A program made the position numbers and the translations under genes. The notes below the pieces were generated by a model. The model was not told the DNA's origin, did no database searches, and saw only the letters and a program-made list of their open reading frames with translations. Positions 25,601 to 34,498 of a stretch of DNA of 64,000 bases are shown here, one piece after another; within the stretch, counting starts at the first letter, position 1, and each line of letters opens with the position of its first letter. The stretch comes from Palsa-360 sp963719875 (GTDB lineage Bacteria > Acidobacteriota > Terriglobia > Acidiferrales > UBA7541): contig CAVRDJ010000004.1 in NCBI GenBank assembly GCA_963719875.1, forward strand, positions 62,001 through 126,000, read 5' to 3'.

Positions 25601-27978
25601 AAAACCCATCTCTTCCCGTTACCGAAACCCCCATGTCGCAGGGCGCGGCGGATGCCCTGGCGCGCGCGGGATTTTCGCGCCGGACGTTTATCAAGGGGAC
25701 CGGCGCAATGATCGTCAGCTTCAGCATGGGCGGCGCGCTCGGAACGGTCGAAGCGCAAACGCGCGTGGGTGCATTCGGCTTGGATGCGGCTCCGGATTCT
25801 CCGCCCGCCAACGAAGTCGATTCCTGGATCGCCATCGCCTCGGACAGCAGCGTGACCGCCTACACCGGAAAAGAAGAACTCGGGCAGGGCATGTCCACGG
25901 CTCAGATGCAGCTCGTTGCCGAAGAGCTTTGCGTGCCGTTTCATCGCGTCAACTTGATTGTCGCCGATACGTCCCTGACGCCGGATCAAGGCGTCACCTC
26001 CGGCAGCCAATCGCACCCCACCAATTTCAATCATGGCAATTTGGCGGGTGCTTGCGCCACTGCACGGGAAGCGCTCCTGCAACTCGGATCGAAGCATTTG
26101 AATATTCCCGCGGACCAGCTCGTTGCCATCGACGCAACGATTCGTTCAAAAAGTGACCCGTCGAAGAAAGTTGCTTACGCTGACCTTGTGGCCGGGAAGA
26201 AATTTGACATCAAAGTGGATCCTGCCGCAAAGCGCAAGCCCGCCAGCGAGTGGACCGTCCTCGGAAAACCCATTGGGCGGCCGGACATGCCCGCGATGGC
26301 CACGGGAACTTTCGAATATGCGCATAACGTGCGCGTGCCCGGCATGTTGCATGGCATGGTGATCCGCCCGTCGGCCGTGGGCGCGAACCTCATGAATGTA
26401 GACGAAAGCTCGGTGTCTGGCATGCCGGGCTTCGTGAAAGTCGTAGTCAAAAAGAATTTTGTCGGCGTGGTCGCGGAAAAAAACTGGCAAGCGGTGCAGA
26501 TTGCCAGGGCGTTGAATGTCACCTGGTCGCCCGCTCCCGAGCTGCCGAAACAGGAAACGTTCTACGACCATTTACGGAATCAAAAGCCGACGCGCGACAC
26601 GCTGCTGGTGAATTCCAAGGACGTGGAACAGAGACTAGCCGAGGCCGCAACGGTGTTGAAGGCGACCTACTACCATCCGTATCAAATGCACGGATCGGTC
26701 GGCAGTTCGTGTGCCGTCGCCGACGTGCAGGGCGACAAGGCCACCGTGTGGTCGCCCACGCAGGGGGTTTGGCACCAGCGAAGCACTCTAGGCATGCTTC
26801 TCGGTTTGAAGCCCGAAAATGTGCGCGTGATTTTTCGGCGAGGCTCGGGATGCTACGGAATCAACGGCGCCGACGCAGTTACGTATGACGCGGCGCTGCT
26901 TTCGCAGGCCGTCGGCAAACCGGTGCGAGTGCAGCTCACCCGAAAAGATGAAATGGCGTGGGAAAATTACGGTTTCGCATTCGTGATGGACGAGCGCGCC
27001 GGCCTCGACGCGCAGGGAAATATCATCGCGTGGGATCACGAAGCGTGGTCACCCGTGCTGGGCAATCGTCCGGTCTACACGTATCCCGGAAATGTCATCA
27101 CCGGATTTCTGGCGGGTTTTCAGCCTGAGGAATTCAGGCCCCGCTCGCCCGCGCCCGAGCCTGCTTCGTTCAGCAACAATAGCAACGCGATTCCGTCCTA
27201 CGTGGTGGGCCATGTGGGCGGCGCCGATCATGGCGCGGGCACGATCAAGTCCGAGCGCGCTCTCTTGCACAACGTCGTGTCTCCGTTTTGGACCGGCCCG
27301 TTGCGCTCGCCGCAGCGCCTGCAAAATACTTTCGCGCACGAATCTTTCATGGACGAGCTTGCGGCCCGCGCCAAAGCCGATCCCGTCGAATTTCGATTGC
27401 GGCACCTGAGCGAACCGCGAATGGTCGACGTTGTAAAAGCTGCGGCGAAAGCGGCGAACTGGAATGCGCGCCCCTCGCCGAAACCCCGCGCCACTTCAGC
27501 AGCGGGCATCGCCAGCGGCCGCGGCATCTCCTGCGTCGCCTACGAAGGCGACAACGGCTATGCCGCCATGGTGGCAGAGGTCGAAGTCGAACTCGCGACG
27601 GGAAAAATAACAGTGAAGCGGCTTGTTGTCGCTAACGACGCTGGCCCAATCTCGAATCCCGACGGACTCCGCAATCAGTGCGAAGGCGGCGCGTTGCAGG
27701 GCCTGAGCCGCGCGCTCGGCGAAGAAGTCACCTGGGACGACCACAATGTGACTTCCATCGACTGGAGAACGTACCACTCGCTTCCCGTCGGATTCGCTGT
27801 CCCGAAAATTGAAATTGTGCTGCTGAACCGGCCTGACGAGCCCGCATCGGGAGCGGGTGAAACCGCGATCACCGTTGTGGCCGGAGCCATCGGCAACGCG
27901 ATTTTCGACGCAACCGGCGCCCGCATCCGGCAAGTGCCCTTCACACCGGAACGCATCAAGGCCGCGCTCGCCGGCTAG
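25597..27978 (+). CDS. iorB: Mo-hydroxylase large subunit, Tat-exported (IorB-like), copy 2
   Basis: A 793-residue molybdopterin-binding subunit of the isoquinoline 1-oxidoreductase/aldehyde dehydrogenase type. The Tat motif is FSRRTFIKGTGAM. Family motifs include KEELGQGMSTAQMQ, PYQMHGSVGSSCAVAD and, near the C-terminus, the catalytic glutamate in GAGETAITVVAG, which is present here unlike in copy 1. The N-terminal extension before the Tat motif (about 26 residues) is longer than usual. The coupled small subunit lies just upstream. Probable periplasmic oxidation of an aldehyde or N-heterocycle; the substrate is not readable. Confidence 0.9.
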   Translation: MKNPSLPVTETPMSQGAADALARAGFSRRTFIKGTGAMIVSFSMGGALGTVEAQTRVGAFGLDAAPDSPPANEVDSWIAIASDSSVTAYTGKEELGQGMSTAQMQLVAEELCVPFHRVNLIVADTSLTPDQGVTSGSQSHPTNFNHGNLAGACATAREALLQLGSKHLNIPADQLVAIDATIRSKSDPSKKVAYADLVAGKKFDIKVDPAAKRKPASEWTVLGKPIGRPDMPAMATGTFEYAHNVRVPGMLHGMVIRPSAVGANLMNVDESSVSGMPGFVKVVVKKNFVGVVAEKNWQAVQIARALNVTWSPAPELPKQETFYDHLRNQKPTRDTLLVNSKDVEQRLAEAATVLKATYYHPYQMHGSVGSSCAVADVQGDKATVWSPTQGVWHQRSTLGMLLGLKPENVRVIFRRGSGCYGINGADAVTYDAALLSQAVGKPVRVQLTRKDEMAWENYGFAFVMDERAGLDAQGNIIAWDHEAWSPVLGNRPVYTYPGNVITGFLAGFQPEEFRPRSPAPEPASFSNNSNAIPSYVVGHVGGADHGAGTIKSERALLHNVVSPFWTGPLRSPQRLQNTFAHESFMDELAARAKADPVEFRLRHLSEPRMVDVVKAAAKAANWNARPSPKPRATSAAGIASGRGISCVAYEGDNGYAAMVAEVEVELATGKITVKRLVVANDAGPISNPDGLRNQCEGGALQGLSRALGEEVTWDDHNVTSIDWRTYHSLPVGFAVPKIEIVLLNRPDEPASGAGETAITVVAGAIGNAIFDATGARIRQVPFTPERIKAALAG

Positions 27979-28374
27979 TCGGCTCGACTACAAACGCCCG
28001 GCCATTCCACGTTGCTATCAGTACGTTCCTGGGATATCTGCCCCGGACCGCTCCGAAGCTCCAATGGACATCGGAGATTTCAATGCCCCGGAACGAAACA
28101 TCCGGTCAGATCGGGTCAGCTTGCGCGTCTGGTCTCCTCCTTCTCGTCTCGCACTTCACTGATTTAGCGCAGCCTATGGGTTGGGCGGATGGCAAGCGAA
28201 GTGCAATATCCTCGCAGGGGGCGCCACCCAATCACTAACGTGAATGAAGGCGTCTACGGGGCTCGGCTGGAAAGTGTTAGCTAGCCGGATGTACCGAGAT
28301 CATTCCAATCGGAAGTCAAATAAGGGGGAACGACGCTTCTGGTTCCTTACGAGGGGTCCGAAGCAAAGTTAATT
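27979..28374. other. Gene-free intergenic stretch
   Basis: About 395 bases after iorB. No convincing reading frame, no repeat of the families seen elsewhere in the window, and no terminator with a T-run was found. Confidence 0.5.
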
Positions 28375-28548
28375 ATGCTGAGTCATCATATCGGCCTTGC
28401 AATTTATCTCGCGTTTGGGCTTTTCGGACATATGTCTATCGGCGGTCTGGGTGCGAAGTGCGAGGGGGAAAAGAAGGCGCCGCTGTGGCGCAAATTGCTG
28501 GCGATCGTGTTTTGGCCGCTCGCCATGATCGGCGCAATCGAAGGATAG
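28375..28548 (+). CDS. Possible 57-residue membrane protein
   Basis: A short frame encodes a protein that begins MLSHHIGLAIYLAFGLFGHM, has a charged middle (KCEGEKKAPLWRK) and a second hydrophobic helix (LLAIVFWPLAMIGAI). This hairpin-like layout is that of a two-helix inner-membrane miniprotein. The ribosome site is poor, so it may be a chance frame. No family is recognised. Confidence 0.4.
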   Translation: MLSHHIGLAIYLAFGLFGHMSIGGLGAKCEGEKKAPLWRKLLAIVFWPLAMIGAIEG

Positions 28549-28642
28549 AGCCTAACCTGACCGGACTTACCTTAAAGCCGCAGGGCCGGTCCGGGCAATT
28601 CGGGTTTATTCACCAGCTTCAATTTTAAAGGTCATACGTCAA

Positions 28643-29926
28643 TTATTTATTCTTCATTGCAATTTTGTCGCCGCCCTTGACTGTCACGAGCGCGACCACA
28701 TTTTCGCCGCTTTCAGTCAGCACGAGCCTGCCGTCCGCGAAGTGCATCATGTTCCGCACCACGCCGCCGCCGGAGGGGATCGTCCAGGTTTGGAATTTCT
28801 CGGTCTTAGGGTCGAAGCGCACGAGCGTGTTCGGCTTCACGCCCGCTTCGCTGTACCAGACAATGCCGTTCACGATCGTGATTCCGTAAGGCCGCGATTG
28901 CGGGCCGCTCGGCGACGGCCATTCCTTGGTCATTTTGCCGGTCTTGGTGTCGAACTGGCCGAGATATCCCCGCCCATAATCGGAGTAGTACAGGACGTCA
29001 TCCGTTGTAATGGCGACGCGCCGCGGCCGGGCCGCTTCATTCGGAAGCAGGTATTCGTGGATCTCCATCGTTTCCGGATCGATGCTGGCGATCTTGTTTG
29101 CGCCAAACTCAACGAAGTAGGGAATCCCTTTCGTGGTGATCACCATGCCGTACGGATTCGACTTCGGCGTCGGCGAAGTCACCACCTTCGACTCGCCGGT
29201 TTCAGGATTGAGACGGCCCACCATATTCGCTCCCTGCACGGTAAACCACAGTGTTCCCTTTTGATCGAAGAGCGGCGTGTGCGGATCGCGCGCCCTGCGA
29301 TCCAGCGGGTATTCCGTGAATTTGCCGGTGGCTGGTTCAAACTTGCCAATGTACGCCTTGAAATTCGCTGTGAACCAGATGTTGCCTTGCTTATCCATCA
29401 CGAGTCCGTGTGGTCCGGAGGCGGGGGTATTCGTGCGATATTCCTTGATATCGCCCGTCTTCGGATCGATGTGGCCAAGCAGGTTGGCCATGTGCCCCGA
29501 GAACCAAATCGTGCCGTCGGGCGCGGCGAGTGGATCGTGAGGCCGCGTGCCCGGCGTGGGCAATTTCCATTCTTGAAAGGACACTTCGACGTTGCCGGGT
29601 ATCGCTGCGGGCGCCGGGCCAGGCTTCGCCGGAAAATTCTTGATCAAGTAGTTTGTGACCATATCGACTTTTTCCGGAGGCACGGCGGCGCCGACGTTCA
29701 GCATCATGGCGACGGTGGTTTTCCACTCTTCAGGCGTATGCCCCTGAGAATTCGTGATGTTGGTCAGGCTATGGCAGGTGGAACACGCGGTATCGACCGT
29801 TTCCTTGGCGTCGCCTTCGGGCAACTGGGCGGCCGCGCGATCTTGCATCTGTTCTTGCCCCCGCGCGGGCAGAACCAAAAATAAAGAACCGGCCATCATG
29901 CAAATCAAAAGTGATCGAACTGGCAT
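28643..29926 (-). CDS. Secreted cytochrome c / Vgb-like beta-propeller fusion
   Basis: A 427-residue periplasmic protein. A signal peptide (LLICMMAGSLFLVLPARG) is followed by a c-type cytochrome domain with C48-ST-C51-H52, then from about residue 120 a seven-bladed propeller of the virginiamycin B lyase/SMP-30 type (DGTIWFSGHMANLLGHID, KQGNIWFTANFKAYIGKF and further blades). AGGAGG precedes the ATG. Vgb proper has no heme domain, so a redox role (sensor or dehydrogenase) is more likely than streptogramin lysis. Transcribed alone. Confidence 0.85.
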   Translation of the reverse strand: MPVRSLLICMMAGSLFLVLPARGQEQMQDRAAAQLPEGDAKETVDTACSTCHSLTNITNSQGHTPEEWKTTVAMMLNVGAAVPPEKVDMVTNYLIKNFPAKPGPAPAAIPGNVEVSFQEWKLPTPGTRPHDPLAAPDGTIWFSGHMANLLGHIDPKTGDIKEYRTNTPASGPHGLVMDKQGNIWFTANFKAYIGKFEPATGKFTEYPLDRRARDPHTPLFDQKGTLWFTVQGANMVGRLNPETGESKVVTSPTPKSNPYGMVITTKGIPYFVEFGANKIASIDPETMEIHEYLLPNEAARPRRVAITTDDVLYYSDYGRGYLGQFDTKTGKMTKEWPSPSGPQSRPYGITIVNGIVWYSEAGVKPNTLVRFDPKTEKFQTWTIPSGGGVVRNMMHFADGRLVLTESGENVVALVTVKGGDKIAMKNK

Positions 29927-30421
29927 GGTTCCTCCTGCAATGCGTAGTCGTCTATATCTTAGAAGAAAAATGCCTTCGTGGCGTTACAAAAAGTTGTCTT
30001 ACAGGGGTACGTGGCTATCTCCCCGCCAGCAATACCACCTTGACTATACTGCCAACTCTATACGACGGCGCTTACAAAACCAAATTGTGAGGGGAATCAG
30101 GCCGAAATGGAGAGGGAGTTGCAGACCAAAGGAAACGCAGGAAGGACAGAGGCGGGTGGGTTAGTCTACCGTTTCAGGTACCGTACGTCCGCCTCTGTCC
30201 GGTAACGTCGAACTTATAACAGATTTATAATAGGTAGCGCAAGTGACGTAATGTTTTTTAAAGATAAGCACAATGTTACCTGTGGAAAACTCCTGCAGTA
30301 AAACGCACAGGGGATAGCGATTCAGTTGACCGGCTTCGCGCCGGGAAAATCCCGCATCCTCGTCCTGCCGAACGCATTCACTCCGGGAAGTTGATATATA
30401 GTGAGAATCCCGGAGGAATCT
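29927..30421. other. Intergenic stretch between divergent genes
   Basis: About 495 bases between the divergent Vgb-like and amidohydrolase genes. It holds one long inverted repeat (30144-30200) and otherwise no readable gene. Promoters of both genes must lie here. Confidence 0.5.
30144..30200. repeat. Inverted repeat GGACAGAGGCGG
   Basis: GGACAGAGGCGG (30144-30155) and CCGCCTCTGTCC (30189-30200) form a perfect 12-bp stem around a 33-base loop. It resembles the cacagagg-rich inverted repeats at 36436, 37290 and 54618. Confidence 0.7.
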
Positions 30422-31849
30422 GTGAGGCATCTTGCCATGCTGTGCGTGGTTTGTCTCGTTCCGCTCGTTTCTGCGGCGCAGAGCAAACAGTTTGCGTCAA
30501 AGCCCCTGGAGATAACGGACGTGACGGTCATCGATACCACCGGCGCGCCGGCCAAGCCGGGCCAGTCCGTCGTCGTGGAAGGAAATCGGATCTCGCAAGT
30601 CGGCGACGCGAAAAAAGTGCACGCGCCGAAAGGTGCGCAAGTTGTGAACGCGCGCGGCTTGTATGTGATTCCCGGGCTGTGGGACATGCACGTCCATATT
30701 TGGGAGACAGACCGCACGTTTCCGATGCTCGTTGCTAACGGCGTCTTGGGCGTGCGCAACATGGGCGGGCATCTCGATGAATTGAAACGCTGGCGCGCCC
30801 AGGTCGTCAACGGTGAATTGCTTGGCCCGCACCTGGTGATTTCCGGCCCGCTGGTCGATGGCCTGAATCCCGCGCATCCGGACCACGCCGTTGTAGTCCA
30901 CGATCCCGCCGAAGGCCGCGCCATTGTCGATTCGCTCAAACAGAGCGGCGTCGATTTCATCAATGTGTTCGACAATCTAACGTCCGAAGAATATTCCGCG
31001 ATTGTCGACGAATCGAGAAAAGTGGGCCTGCCGTTCGCGGGGCATTTGCCGCAGGGAGTTTGGGCGAGCGATGCCTCTACCGCGGGCCAACTCAGCATCG
31101 AGCACTTGCTCGGCAGCCTGGCAGAATCCTCGAAGAATTTCGATCAAATTCTTCGTCTCAACGATTCGCCGCCGGCGAGCCCCGCCGAAAAAGCCGCGCG
31201 CGCTCTGACCTTGCTGAAACTGGAAGTCGACGGTTACGATCCCGAGCGGCTGAAGAATCTCGCCGTGCTGTTCGTGAAGAATGGAACGTGGCAGGTTCCG
31301 ACGGTGGTCGCAAGAAGGATCGTGCCGTTTCTCAACGATGAAGCGACCGTGAATGATCCGCGCCTCGCGTATATCGGCCAGAAAGATCGGAAAGAGTGGA
31401 ACGAACTGCGCGACCGCTTGATCAAGGACAACCCGCCCGAATTTTGGACGCTGCAGAAGGCCGCGTACCAAGAAGAGTTGACCATCACACGCGAATACCA
31501 TCGCGACGGCGTTTCCATCCTGGCCGGCACGGATGCGGGCAGTGCTCCGTTCGTGATCCCTGGATTCGACTTGCACAACGAACTCGCCGCGCTGGTTGAC
31601 GCCGGCTTCACGCCGATGGAAGCGCTACAATCGGTGACGCTGGACGCCGCGCGGTTTCTCGGCCGCGCCGATGACTTCGGCACAGTTGCCAACGGAAAGG
31701 CCGCCGACCTCGTGCTGCTCGATGCCAATCCGCTCGACGACATTCACAACACGCAGAAAATTCGCGCCGTCGTGGTCCAGGGAAAATATTTGGATCGCGC
31801 CGCACTCGATGCGCTGCTAGCCCACGCGAAGGAGTCGGCGAGTCACTAA
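30422..31849 (+). CDS. Secreted amidohydrolase (imidazolonepropionase-like)
   Basis: A 475-residue exported metal-dependent hydrolase of the amidohydrolase_1 group. The signal peptide is MLCVVCLVPLVSAAQ; the metal site starts in PGLWDMHVHIW (HxH), with later ligands in PFAGHLPQG, LSIEHLLGS and LAGTDAGSAPF. The C-terminus has the typical GKAADLVLLDANPLDDI. The GTG at 30422 has GGAGG five bases upstream. Such secreted proteins are often peptidase- or prolidase-like in Acidobacteriota; the substrate is unknown. Confidence 0.87.
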   Translation: MRHLAMLCVVCLVPLVSAAQSKQFASKPLEITDVTVIDTTGAPAKPGQSVVVEGNRISQVGDAKKVHAPKGAQVVNARGLYVIPGLWDMHVHIWETDRTFPMLVANGVLGVRNMGGHLDELKRWRAQVVNGELLGPHLVISGPLVDGLNPAHPDHAVVVHDPAEGRAIVDSLKQSGVDFINVFDNLTSEEYSAIVDESRKVGLPFAGHLPQGVWASDASTAGQLSIEHLLGSLAESSKNFDQILRLNDSPPASPAEKAARALTLLKLEVDGYDPERLKNLAVLFVKNGTWQVPTVVARRIVPFLNDEATVNDPRLAYIGQKDRKEWNELRDRLIKDNPPEFWTLQKAAYQEELTITREYHRDGVSILAGTDAGSAPFVIPGFDLHNELAALVDAGFTPMEALQSVTLDAARFLGRADDFGTVANGKAADLVLLDANPLDDIHNTQKIRAVVVQGKYLDRAALDALLAHAKESASH

Positions 31850-32382
31850 TCCCACTGCGATAATGAAATGCGAGCTGTGCGCGCTTCTGTAGGACGGGCT
31901 TCAGCCTGTCGCTTTTTTGTGGACTACAAAATTCAAAATCGACAGGCTGAAGCCCGTCCTACCCGGCGGAGGAAACAGAGTCACCTTCGATACCATCGCC
32001 AGCATCAGCATAGACCAGAGAAATCTGGGCCTGACGCGAGTCGTCGTGATTCCGCAATCCGACGTCCCTGCCCCTACGGCTGGAAGCCCATCCTGTCCCA
32101 CAAAGTCGTCAACAGCAGCTGCGCCTTCCTCACCAACACGACCCAGCTCGAAAAATTGAGGAAGCGTTTCGAGGCCCACACATGCCCAGTAAAAAATGTG
32201 GGGGGCGTGAGGCAAGAATGCGGAGTTCTGCGTCACAACACGACGCTGATCCTTGGAAGAAATGGTATCCTGCCACGCGATGCCCGGCGCCACGAGGGCT
32301 CATATCTCACAGCCGTGATCGGGCTGAGGAGTGGGACGGCGCTGTGTTCCGGGCCAATTCGAGATTCTCCAGGAGGGTTACT
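31850..32382. other. Intergenic stretch with one REPIN-like element
   Basis: Apart from the repeat at 31889-31962 and the ribosome site at its right edge, this stretch of about 530 bases has no convincing gene. A plus-strand frame starting at 31868 reads through the repeat and shows no family motif. Confidence 0.5.
31889..31962. repeat. REPIN-like element, GGGCTTCAGCCTGTC variant
   Basis: GTAGGACGGGCTTCAGCCTG and the inverted GACAGGCTGAAGCCCGTCCTAC surround an AT-rich spacer. The copy at 54146-54220 belongs to the same variant. Confidence 0.88.
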
Positions 32383-32895
32383 GTGAGAGCGATTCGTGTG
32401 CTGTGCTTTATCGCGGCTATGGCCGTTTCATCTTTGGCGGTCGGCCAAGAGCCGGCTAAGCAAGGGCCAAAAATGGGCAGCAAAGAGTGGACGGAGCTCG
32501 AAAAGACGCTTTGGGACGTAGACCAGCAGTGGCTGTGCAGCGCGGGTGCCACTCCGTATCACAAGGATTACAAAGAGTGCGTCGAATTTCGCAACCAATT
32601 TTGGACCGATCAGTTTTTTGAGATTTCCATCAAAGGCAAGGTTCAAACCAAAACGGAGATGGTTGCCATGCAAAGGGCCGCTCATCCGTCCAAGGGCGTC
32701 GGTCCGCATCCGGATGATTTCAAACTGATGGCGGTCTATGGTGATTTTGCCCTGGCGACTGACCACACGTTTCTCCAGAGTGAAAGTGCAGACGGCAAAG
32801 TTGCCGGCACTGAAACGCGGGTGCTTCGCATGTTTGCCAAAGAAAATGGAAAGTGGAGGCCCGCTGGCGCCGCGCTGGTTCCGATTATTCAGTAA
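32383..32895 (+). CDS. Secreted NTF2-like (DUF4440/SnoaL) protein
   Basis: A 170-residue protein with a signal peptide (VLCFIAAMAVSSLAVGQ) and an NTF2-like domain, seen in the opening helix EWTELEKTLWDVDQQW, FWTDQFFEISIKGKVQTKTEM, and the closing strands TRVLRMFAKENGKWRPAGA. No catalytic assignment is possible for this family. The GTG at 32383 sits five bases after AGGAGGG, which decides it over longer frames. Confidence 0.78.
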   Translation: MRAIRVLCFIAAMAVSSLAVGQEPAKQGPKMGSKEWTELEKTLWDVDQQWLCSAGATPYHKDYKECVEFRNQFWTDQFFEISIKGKVQTKTEMVAMQRAAHPSKGVGPHPDDFKLMAVYGDFALATDHTFLQSESADGKVAGTETRVLRMFAKENGKWRPAGAALVPIIQ

Positions 32896-32984
32896 CGGAG
32901 TTCAATAGCAGGGGGAATTATCCCAATTTGAAATATAGGATGTCGGGGCATTAGAGTCCGTGTGAGATCTCGGTTTTGGTTTAT

Positions 32985-33049
32985 GTAGCGCCCGCCTTCA
33001 GGCGGGCATCTGCTTGATTCCAAAGTGCCCGCCTGAAGGCGGGCGCTAC
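32985..33049. repeat. REPIN-like element, GCCCGCCTTCAGGCGGGC family
   Basis: GTAGCGCCCGCCTTCAGGCG and the inverted GCCTGAAGGCGGGCGCTAC form a perfect pair around a short spacer; each arm is itself a hairpin with a TTCA loop. Confidence 0.88.
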
Positions 33050-33111
33050 GAAGACGTTCCAATTTTGAGTTCTCACACAGACTCTTTAGCCCCGACGCTA
33101 AGGACTGTTCT

Positions 33112-33199
33112 CTCGCGGGCTTCAGCCCCTGAAGCTCCAGGGCCTTTTGGCCCCTCTTATGCGACTCTGGTTGTCCGACCTGAAGGTCGAACCTCCTAC
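33112..33199. repeat. Composite REP block ending in CTAC
   Basis: Three short palindromes follow one another: GGCTTCAGCCCCTGAAGC, AGGGCCTTTTGGCCCCT and TCCGACCTGAAGGTCGAACC, the last closed by CTAC. Read on the minus strand the block starts with a GTAG foot, like the other elements. Confidence 0.65.
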
Positions 33200-33354
33200 A
33201 AACCAAGTCAAGTTCGAATGTGCGAGACGAATCGAAACTAGAACAAGCTCCAGCAGGGGTACCCGTTTGGGGATGGCGCAGCGTTCCGCGTTATCCAGCC
33301 CTGCCGCTTTTTGATAGACTTGATTGTAGATTCCACAGCGAGAGGAGGAACGTC

Positions 33355-34101
33355 ATGGCAACTGGACCTCTCGTGGCAGCAGCGCCCTATCTCATCGAAC
33401 AGAAATATAAGGATTACACGCCGGACCAGCATGCGGTGTGGGCTGAATTGGTGCGCCGGCGGCGTCCGCAGATCGATACACACGCCTGCCAGGAGTATCT
33501 CGAAGGATATGAAACCATCGGATTGCAGGATGATCGGCTGCCGAATCTTTACGCGATTAGCGGCCGCATAGGACCCAGAACCGGCTGGAGCACCACACCC
33601 GTGAGCGGCTTTCTTCCCGGGGAAGCGTTTTTTGAAATGCTGGCCGCGAGAAAATTCCCCACAACCACATGGCTGCGCAGTGCCGATTCCCTCGAATACA
33701 TTCCCGAGCCGGACATTTTTCACGATGTCTTCGGACATGTCCCCATGCACGCGCATACGGTATTTGCGGACTTTCTTCACCAGTATGGCAGCATCTGTGC
33801 CAAAGCAAAAAATGCGGACATCCTCGAACGATTGGGCCGCCTGTTCTGGTACACGGTTGAGTTCGGGCTCATTTGGCAGAATGGAAAAATCAAGGTTTAC
33901 GGCAGCGGCGTCATCAGTTCTCATCGGGAGTGCACCAATGTGATTGAAGGAGGGTGTGAAGTTAGAGATTTTAGCCTGGACGAGGTTCTTGCGACTCCCG
34001 TCAAGGTCGATGAGATCCAAAAGCGGCTGTTCGCGATCGAGAGCTTCGATCAAATCTACGAAGCCGTGCAAGAAGCCGAGAAGAGGTTGGCCGCAGGCTA
34101 A
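33355..34101 (+). CDS. phhA: Phenylalanine 4-hydroxylase
   Basis: A 248-residue monomeric bacterial aromatic amino acid hydroxylase that converts phenylalanine to tyrosine using tetrahydrobiopterin and O2 in the cytoplasm. The iron site is HDVFGHVPMH (two histidines) and the glutamate in WYTVEFGL; RTGWSTTPVSGFLPGE and YIPEPDIFHD are family signatures. AGGAGG precedes the ATG, which starts the protein at the usual bacterial length. No pterin-carbinolamine dehydratase is adjacent. Confidence 0.95.
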   Translation: MATGPLVAAAPYLIEQKYKDYTPDQHAVWAELVRRRRPQIDTHACQEYLEGYETIGLQDDRLPNLYAISGRIGPRTGWSTTPVSGFLPGEAFFEMLAARKFPTTTWLRSADSLEYIPEPDIFHDVFGHVPMHAHTVFADFLHQYGSICAKAKNADILERLGRLFWYTVEFGLIWQNGKIKVYGSGVISSHRECTNVIEGGCEVRDFSLDEVLATPVKVDEIQKRLFAIESFDQIYEAVQEAEKRLAAG

Positions 34102-34192
34102 GGACTAAATGTAAATTTGTTTTGGGGATTTGTTGCAATTGACATGGGCGTGAAACGCGATCAGAATCGCCGAATTAGGTGGGAGGCGCGCC

Positions 34193-34399
34193 ATGTCCGC
34201 CCATATCTGCATTGATTGTGATTCTCCGGGTGACGGAAATTGCTCCGCGTGCCGCGGAAGCGGAAGGATCGGCACGGAGAACTTCCTCCGTGCATCTGGC
34301 GGCGACAGTGGTGAGACCTCCTGCCCCTCGTGCGGGGGCAGCGGCCTGTGCCCGAAGTGCGAAGGAAGCGGCGAGATCGAAATTGGAGGCGAAGGTTGA
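34193..34399 (+). CDS. Small CxxCxGxG zinc-ribbon protein
   Basis: A 68-residue protein with cysteine pairs CIDC, CSACRGSGR, CPSCGGSG and CPKCEGSGE. These repeats resemble the DnaJ zinc-finger modules (CxxCxGxG), so it probably binds one or two zinc ions. GGGAGG lies 7 bases before the ATG. It carries no J domain, signal peptide or other segment. Too short for a firm family call, but composition and ribosome site favour a real gene. Confidence 0.65.
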   Translation: MSAHICIDCDSPGDGNCSACRGSGRIGTENFLRASGGDSGETSCPSCGGSGLCPKCEGSGEIEIGGEG

Positions 34400-34498
34400 T
34401 CGCCTTCCCGGACGCTATGACAGCCATCGATTAGGCCCGGACCTTCGCGGCACAGCCAGTCCCTTACAGGGTCTCGGGAAAAATGGCTGCTGTGCGAT

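Larger units (their letters stand above)
32896..33354. other. Intergenic stretch packed with nested palindromes
   Basis: About 460 bases hold two REP-type blocks (32985-33049 and 33112-33199) and an outer inverted repeat, AGAGTCCGTGTGAGA (32953-32967) versus TCTCACACAGACTCT (33071-33085), with one mismatch. No gene is seen apart from the phhA ribosome site at the end. Confidence 0.6.

Noticed and set aside
28742..29884. Plus-strand frame of about 380 codons opposite the Vgb-like gene
   Set aside because: Shadow of a gene with clear heme and propeller motifs; its own product shows only Arg/His-rich sequence.
31868..32386. Plus-strand frame across 31868-32386
   Set aside because: It reads through a REPIN-like element and has no domain or ribosome site of its own.
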